DNA of 64,000 nucleotides from Filimonas effusa (GTDB taxonomy: Bacteria > Bacteroidota > Bacteroidia > Chitinophagales > Chitinophagaceae): positions 248,001-312,000 of the forward strand of contig NZ_SDHZ01000001.1 of NCBI RefSeq assembly GCF_004118675.1, read 5' to 3'. The notes beneath the pieces are model-generated. The model was not told where the DNA came from and did not search any database. It worked only from the letters and a program-made list of their open reading frames with translations. Below, piece by piece: positions 62,752 through 64,000 of this stretch (positions are counted from its first letter, which is position 1; each line of letters begins with the position of its first letter). The translations under genes were made by a program, and so were the position numbers.

Positions 62752-64000
62752 ATGAGGTTTCTTTTTCTGACGCTGGGATTATGGACCATCTGCGCTTCTT
62801 CATATGCACAACGTGAACCCGATAAAATCTATCACGCTAATATCGGAAGCGTACAGCTGTTCCCCACCGGCAACCAGTACAATTACCCCATCATCACATT
62901 AGGCTCCGTTGGTGGCCTCGAACTGCATTTCGATGACCTCGACAACTACGTTAAAAACTATAACTATACCTACCAGCTCTGTAATGCCGATTGGACGCCC
63001 GTTAACCTCAGCACATTCGACTATATCCAGGGCTTCACTCAAAACAGGCTCACTCAGTTCCGTAATTCTTCTATAGCCACTACAAGATATATTCACTACC
63101 AGGTGAACCTGCCCGAACGCAATTGTATGCCCTCAAAAAGTGGTAACTACCTGCTTAAGGTCTACCTGAATGGCGATACCAGCCAGTTGGCCTTTACGCG
63201 CCGCATCCTCATCGCCGAAAGCGGGGTCACCATAGCGGCTGCTATTCAGCAGCCTTTTGATGCCACAAAAGCACGCACGCATCATAAACTCCAGTTTACC
63301 GTCGATAAAACACAGCTCAATGTACTGAACCCCGCACAACAACTGCAGGTGGTAGCATTACAAAACTTCCGCTGGGATAACGCCGTCACAGGAAAACAAC
63401 CCATGTTCATGCGCGGAAATCTCTTCGAATACAATGGAGAACGTGACTTCCTCTTCCCCGCAGGAAAAGAATACCGCTGGGCCGATCTGGGTAGCTTCCG
63501 CTTCCTGAGCGAACGCATGGATAGATACGATCTCAAACAACTCCCCTTCGAAATATGGCTGAAGCCCGACGGCGAATGGACGCAATCACGTTACCTCTAT
63601 TACGCCGACCTTAACGGCTTCTCCGAAACAAGAACTACCGATAATATCAACCCCTGGTGGCAAGGCGACTATGCTTACATTAATTTTATCTATGTTCCTG
63701 CTGCGCGTAAACCCATCCCCAATAAAGAGCTCTATATAGGTGGACAATTCTCCCAATATAAATACACCGACCAATACCGCATGATCTTCAATGACCAGAT
63801 AGGCGCCTATGAAAAAAGATTACTGTTGAAACAAGGCTACTATACCTACGCCTATTTTACGCCTGTATCCGCATCGCCCCAAATGGCAATACCAAATACA
63901 CAGGCAACAGGGAATACACCGCAGCTCCCGGGCGAAACAACTTTCACCGACGGTAATTATTGGGAAACCGAAGACGATTACACCATTCTCGTATACTACC
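62752..64000 (+). CDS. Type IX secretion system plug protein (DUF5103), 3' partial
   Basis: The gene runs off the right edge, so only the first 416 codons are seen. It has a signal peptide (about 1-20, ending SSYAQ), then REPDKIYHANIGSVQLFPTG and LGSVGGLELHFDDLDNYVKNYNYTYQLCNADW, which are typical of the N-terminal part of DUF5103. These proteins plug the SprA translocon of the type IX secretion system. This supports T9SS-based protein export or gliding in the organism. It starts 88 nt from the divergent permease start. No stop or later part can be judged. Confidence 0.9.
   Translation, partial: MRFLFLTLGLWTICASSYAQREPDKIYHANIGSVQLFPTGNQYNYPIITLGSVGGLELHFDDLDNYVKNYNYTYQLCNADWTPVNLSTFDYIQGFTQNRLTQFRNSSIATTRYIHYQVNLPERNCMPSKSGNYLLKVYLNGDTSQLAFTRRILIAESGVTIAAAIQQPFDATKARTHHKLQFTVDKTQLNVLNPAQQLQVVALQNFRWDNAVTGKQPMFMRGNLFEYNGERDFLFPAGKEYRWADLGSFRFLSERMDRYDLKQLPFEIWLKPDGEWTQSRYLYYADLNGFSETRTTDNINPWWQGDYAYINFIYVPAARKPIPNKELYIGGQFSQYKYTDQYRMIFNDQIGAYEKRLLLKQGYYTYAYFTPVSASPQMAIPNTQATGNTPQLPGETTFTDGNYWETEDDYTILVYY

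Noticed and set aside
1-64000. tRNA, rRNA or CRISPR features
   Set aside because: No cloverleaf-like sequence, rRNA block or regularly spaced repeats were noticed by eye; a covariance-model scan would be needed to be certain.

Overview
The window looks like a chromosomal stretch of a Bacteroidota member, most likely family Chitinophagaceae. The reasons are two SusC/SusD pairs, an ECF sigma factor with a FecR-type anti-sigma, a lipid-anchored TamA-like protein (TamL type), a type IX secretion plug protein, DUF5686, GSCFA and DUF2911 proteins, and promoter boxes of the Bacteroidetes type (TTTG/TTGG, about 21 nt, TAnnTTTG). No rRNA, tRNA, CRISPR array or complete insertion sequence was seen. The genus cannot be fixed by eye.

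Layout. 1-7.0 kb is a polysaccharide-utilisation locus: the tail of a 7TM-DISM-type protein fused to an IS1595-like zinc ribbon, then SusC, SusD and a GH30 lipoprotein. 7.1-11.4 kb holds housekeeping and conserved genes (rlmB, an HMG-CoA lyase-like gene, GSCFA, a MORN/TPR protein, miaE). 11.9-18.2 kb is a T-rich block with an ECF sigma gene, a metal-type TonB receptor cassette (small membrane protein, receptor, lipoprotein, barrel) and fecR. 18.4-26.4 kb is a second SusC (with STN domain)/SusD pair followed by a penicillin-acylase-type Ntn hydrolase. 26.4-46.6 kb mixes DUF5686, DUF6508, trhO, four TonB receptors or sugar genes (including a GH97), DUF2911, mqo, purC, a stand-alone pyruvate dehydrogenase E1 beta, an NtrC-like regulator without a DNA-binding domain, and miaA. 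46.6-51.6 kb, on the minus strand, has a quinone-reductase-like gene with a Crp-type regulator, a frameshifted DUF2314-ankyrin gene, a FadL-type porin and a Tyr/Asn/Gly-rich lipoprotein. 51.8-54.4 kb holds proS and truB.

The most notable locus is 54450-58147: a 132-residue protein with a MoaD/ThiS-like C-terminal beta strand ending in Gly-Gly, a DUF4132 (MolR-like) protein, and a ThiF/MoeB-type E1-like adenylyltransferase. They are packed with a 3-nt gap and a 4-nt overlap. This reads as a small ubiquitin-like or sulfur-carrier activation system with a large partner of unknown role. No E2-like or JAB protease gene is next to it.

The right end carries tamL (minus strand), a second SpoU-type rRNA methyltransferase, an FtsX/LolC-type permease and the start of a type IX secretion plug protein cut by the window end. 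Convergent gene pairs are separated by strong bidirectional hairpin terminators or share stop codons. Several housekeeping genes have a -7 promoter box within 3-9 nt of the start codon, which predicts leaderless or nearly leaderless mRNAs.
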